64,000 nt of DNA, taken from positions 248,001 through 312,000 of the forward strand of contig WBMV01003351.1 in NCBI GenBank assembly GCA_013396655.1. Direction: 5' to 3'. The notes below the pieces were generated by a model that searched no databases, was not told the origin of the DNA, and worked only from the letters and a program-made list of their open reading frames with translations. This document shows positions 61,401 through 64,000 of this stretch, one piece after another; positions within the stretch are counted from its first letter, which is position 1; every line of letters starts with the position of its first letter. The stretch comes from Campylorhamphus procurvoides. Lineage: Eukaryota > Chordata > Aves > Passeriformes > Dendrocolaptidae. Both the position numbers and the translations under genes were made by a program.

Positions 61401-64000
61401 CAGGAAACTGGAATGGAACAAATACTACAAGAATGCTGAACAGCTTTCCTTGTAACAACAAAGACAATGTTAGATTCCAAATGAAAGAGTTTAACAACTT
61501 ACCAAAGTAATAACCATGCTTTCTATCTGATGCCTTTGGCCACGTTCATCTCTGAGGATTAATCCTGTGTGAGGTATAAAGGACAGCTAAAGCTAAAGAA
61601 AACCTTTTCTGTTTCATGAGAATGATAGAGGTCTTCCCAGAATAAGGAAAAATGTGTTGCCTTTTCATGCAGGATAACTAAGATAATTTGGGCAAAGTAT
61701 ATTAAATTCCAAAGAGGGACTCTTCTAGGCCATGGTAGCAATATTTTAAAATGATTCGTTTATAGATGTAATCTTCTCATTAATAATAATAGTAGATAAT
61801 CAATTAGTAATATCCTTGTATATTTGTTTCCAAATTTAAGTATTTGTAAAGACTGCAACTATTGTCTTCTCTAGTTCCTTTAATAGAGTTAAAAATATTT
61901 AATATATCTTAATATATCTATATTAACAAATTGCTCAGTTTTGCTTTCTAGACATTCAGATAGTGTATTTTGACAGAAATGGTTTGCATGGTCCTTCACT
62001 GCCAGTGGACAAAAATCCTGAGGAATGGTGACCTAAGGTTCTACACTTCAGTTTCATCTCTGCAGCTTAGCCACTTGCACAGAAAGGAAAGGTGCTGACA
62101 ACAGGAGCTCAGTGTGCTTACTGTAGGTTTAGCTTCCATCCTGCATATCTTTGCAGTTTTGTTTGATTAATTGGCAGTAAAAATCCGGGGGATTTTTAGT
62201 TTAATTCTGTATTTTTGATTATTTTTATTTCCAAATTTGATGTTGACATTATGATGTCTTCGAGGACCTCTTTTTCATACTGTGGACCACTAGCTGTCAA
62301 TCTGCAGCATGTGAGTGAGTCCTGGAGCAGCATAAACCTATAGGTGAATTTTGTTTTCTGCAACTGTCCATCCCAACATATTTTAATCGGAAAACCTGAA
62401 TATGCAAATCATTATATTTTAGTAAGCTATCAACTTTAATTCCATAAGGGAAAGAAGGATAAAAAACCATATCAGCCAAACCACCTGCCACACTAATAAC
62501 TATAAATAAATTGATAAAAAAACCCCTTTTCTGCACATGGATTCTTTGAAATAGCATTATATTTCAGGCTTTTGAAAAATTATTAGTAAAGAAGAGAATA
62601 CTATTCATAAATATTGAATTTTCTGCAGTGAGACAAGTGTTCTGAGATTGTGCTGATTGAGAACATGCAGCTTCGCATTCCATAAAAATAACCATTTTTA
62701 CTGATTATTTTCAATGGCAGATAACTTTGCTAGTTTGATGTAATGGAATCACATTACAGTTCAACTGTGAAGTTTTGTGATGTTAAGCAGCATGTTTGGG
62801 AGAATATTTCACTCTTGACAGTAATAATTCTAAATTAATACTTCTCAGCAAGTTTTAGAAAGCCTGGTTCAAATTTAGTGCTAGTTATACAAGTTTTGAG
62901 GGACAGTAAAAATTAGAAAATCATGTCATGAATTCAAATTAGTAAAACATATATTTAGGATCTATTAAAAAACTGAGTTAAAATGTAAAATTCTATGAAA
63001 ATATCACCCTGTGTGTTCAAGGACACCAAATATTTATTTTACAAAGGTTGAAGACTGGGTGCATGTATGTTGTTTTTTTCTGAAATATATTATAAATTAA
63101 TCTGTATTGTAATACCGATGTTAAATGATTTTTCATAGACAAAACCCTAAAAGTTTCCCTTGGCTAAGTTCCATTTTCTGCTGTCCCACTGTTGACCCTG
63201 TGATTCTTAACAAAACATACTGAAGGAATCTCTTCACATGTGTGAAGGTAAAAGATGGCAGCGGGGTGGATCGGTGCATCGTTTTCTCTCCTCTTTTCTA
63301 TTTATATCTTCCTTTTGCAAGTGACAGAAGGTGAAAAACACCTAGCTTTGTAAGATGGACGAGGGGATGCTGCAGAATGACACAGCTCCGCATGTATGCA
63401 GAGGGAAAGTCAGCTTCTTTAGGCTAGCTGGGCAACTTTACTACAGATTTGGAGAACTGACAATACAAAGCATTCATTTTGATACAATAAAATCAGCTAA
63501 TTTACCCATCTACTGTGGAGATCTGATAAGTGCATTTTGTCTGTCCCCTCATCTAGGCTTCATTTTAAGTGGTAATGAATGTAATGTTAGTACAATGTTC
63601 CTCTAATTAGGTTATTCTTGAATGCTTTTCCCTTTGGACAGACTCACTATGTATAGTGAGACCCATGTACAACTAAGTTTCTCTTTATTAGCCTTTTCTA
63701 GAGAAGTTTTATTACTACCTTTTTACAATCTCTTGCTGTGTCATAGGCAGAAATTCCCTCACTTATAGTCCAACAGCAGTTGGGAGATTAGTTGTCTATC
63801 CATAAACATGCTCATGGGATAACCAAGCCATAAGGATATTAGTGTGCATGTGTGTGTGGAAGAAACTAGCACCAACCAACCTGATTTTCAATTCTGTGGA
63901 CATAATGTAGTGAATTGTTATGTGTGCCTATTCTCAGAGATATGAGGTTCCTATATGATTGCTTGAACTCTCTTTTTGTAAGAAACATTTTTTTCAAAGA
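55490..64000. other. Unique sequence, 8.5 kb, no gene seen
   Basis: No exon, RNA gene or transposon is recognised. Simple elements are an ACACATATA stretch at about 56046-56072, a 10-bp tandem pair (TTTATTGATG twice, 58214-58233) and a T15 run at 58334-58348. Several stretches have a mixed, non-repetitive composition with homeodomain-type words, and are my best guesses for conserved non-coding elements: 57170-57420, 58740-59110, 60080-60630 and 63330-63600. The 60332-60631 frame (99 codons, plus strand) overlaps a minus-strand frame of 87 codons and shows no known domain. Confidence 0.45.

Overview
The window looks like a gene-free, AT-rich, CpG-poor stretch of a bird chromosome. I find no convincing protein-coding exon, tRNA, rRNA or other RNA gene. 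The assignment to birds rests on two things. CR1 (chicken repeat 1) retrotransposon pieces recur on both strands, several with the typical avian CR1 3' end of ATTCTGTG repeats (CATAGAATCATAGAAT when read in reverse). There are also long terminal repeats (LTRs) that resemble the ERVL-like LTRs common in bird genomes. Other CR1-rich sauropsids cannot be strictly excluded, and I cannot name a species.

Layout. 1-11 kb: unique sequence with no recognised element. 11.08-14.41 kb: a cluster of two plus-strand CR1 pieces, with an LTR 3' remnant directly behind the second. 15.0 kb: a TTTG-rich simple repeat. 15.1-22.5 kb: unique sequence. 22.52-23.37 kb: a long solo LTR with a TATA box and a possible 5-bp target-site duplication. 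25.09-25.91 and 27.57-28.07 kb: two more plus-strand CR1 pieces. 32.60-33.03 kb: a minus-strand CR1 3' portion. 35.31-35.75 kb: a shrunken solo LTR with a clear 5-bp target-site duplication, TTTAT. 36.54-36.90 kb: an unexplained GC-richer block. 41.10-41.17 kb: a tiny minus-strand CR1 tail. 43.4-45.6 kb: several simple repeats, including a long purine-only tract. 49.26-49.72 kb: another minus-strand CR1 piece. 49.7-64 kb: unique sequence, including some stretches that may be conserved non-coding DNA.

Recognised transposon sequence adds up to roughly 5.4 kb, about 8% of the window, which suits a bird. Every CR1 copy is 5'-truncated and carries frameshifts, stops or internal deletions, so all look inactive. 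Both well-delimited LTRs look like solo LTRs; no internal retroviral coding region is present. No genes act together here. If the window has a function it is most likely regulatory (enhancers inside a gene desert or a very large intron), and that needs alignment to other genomes, which I could not do. I found no sign of a new multi-gene system.
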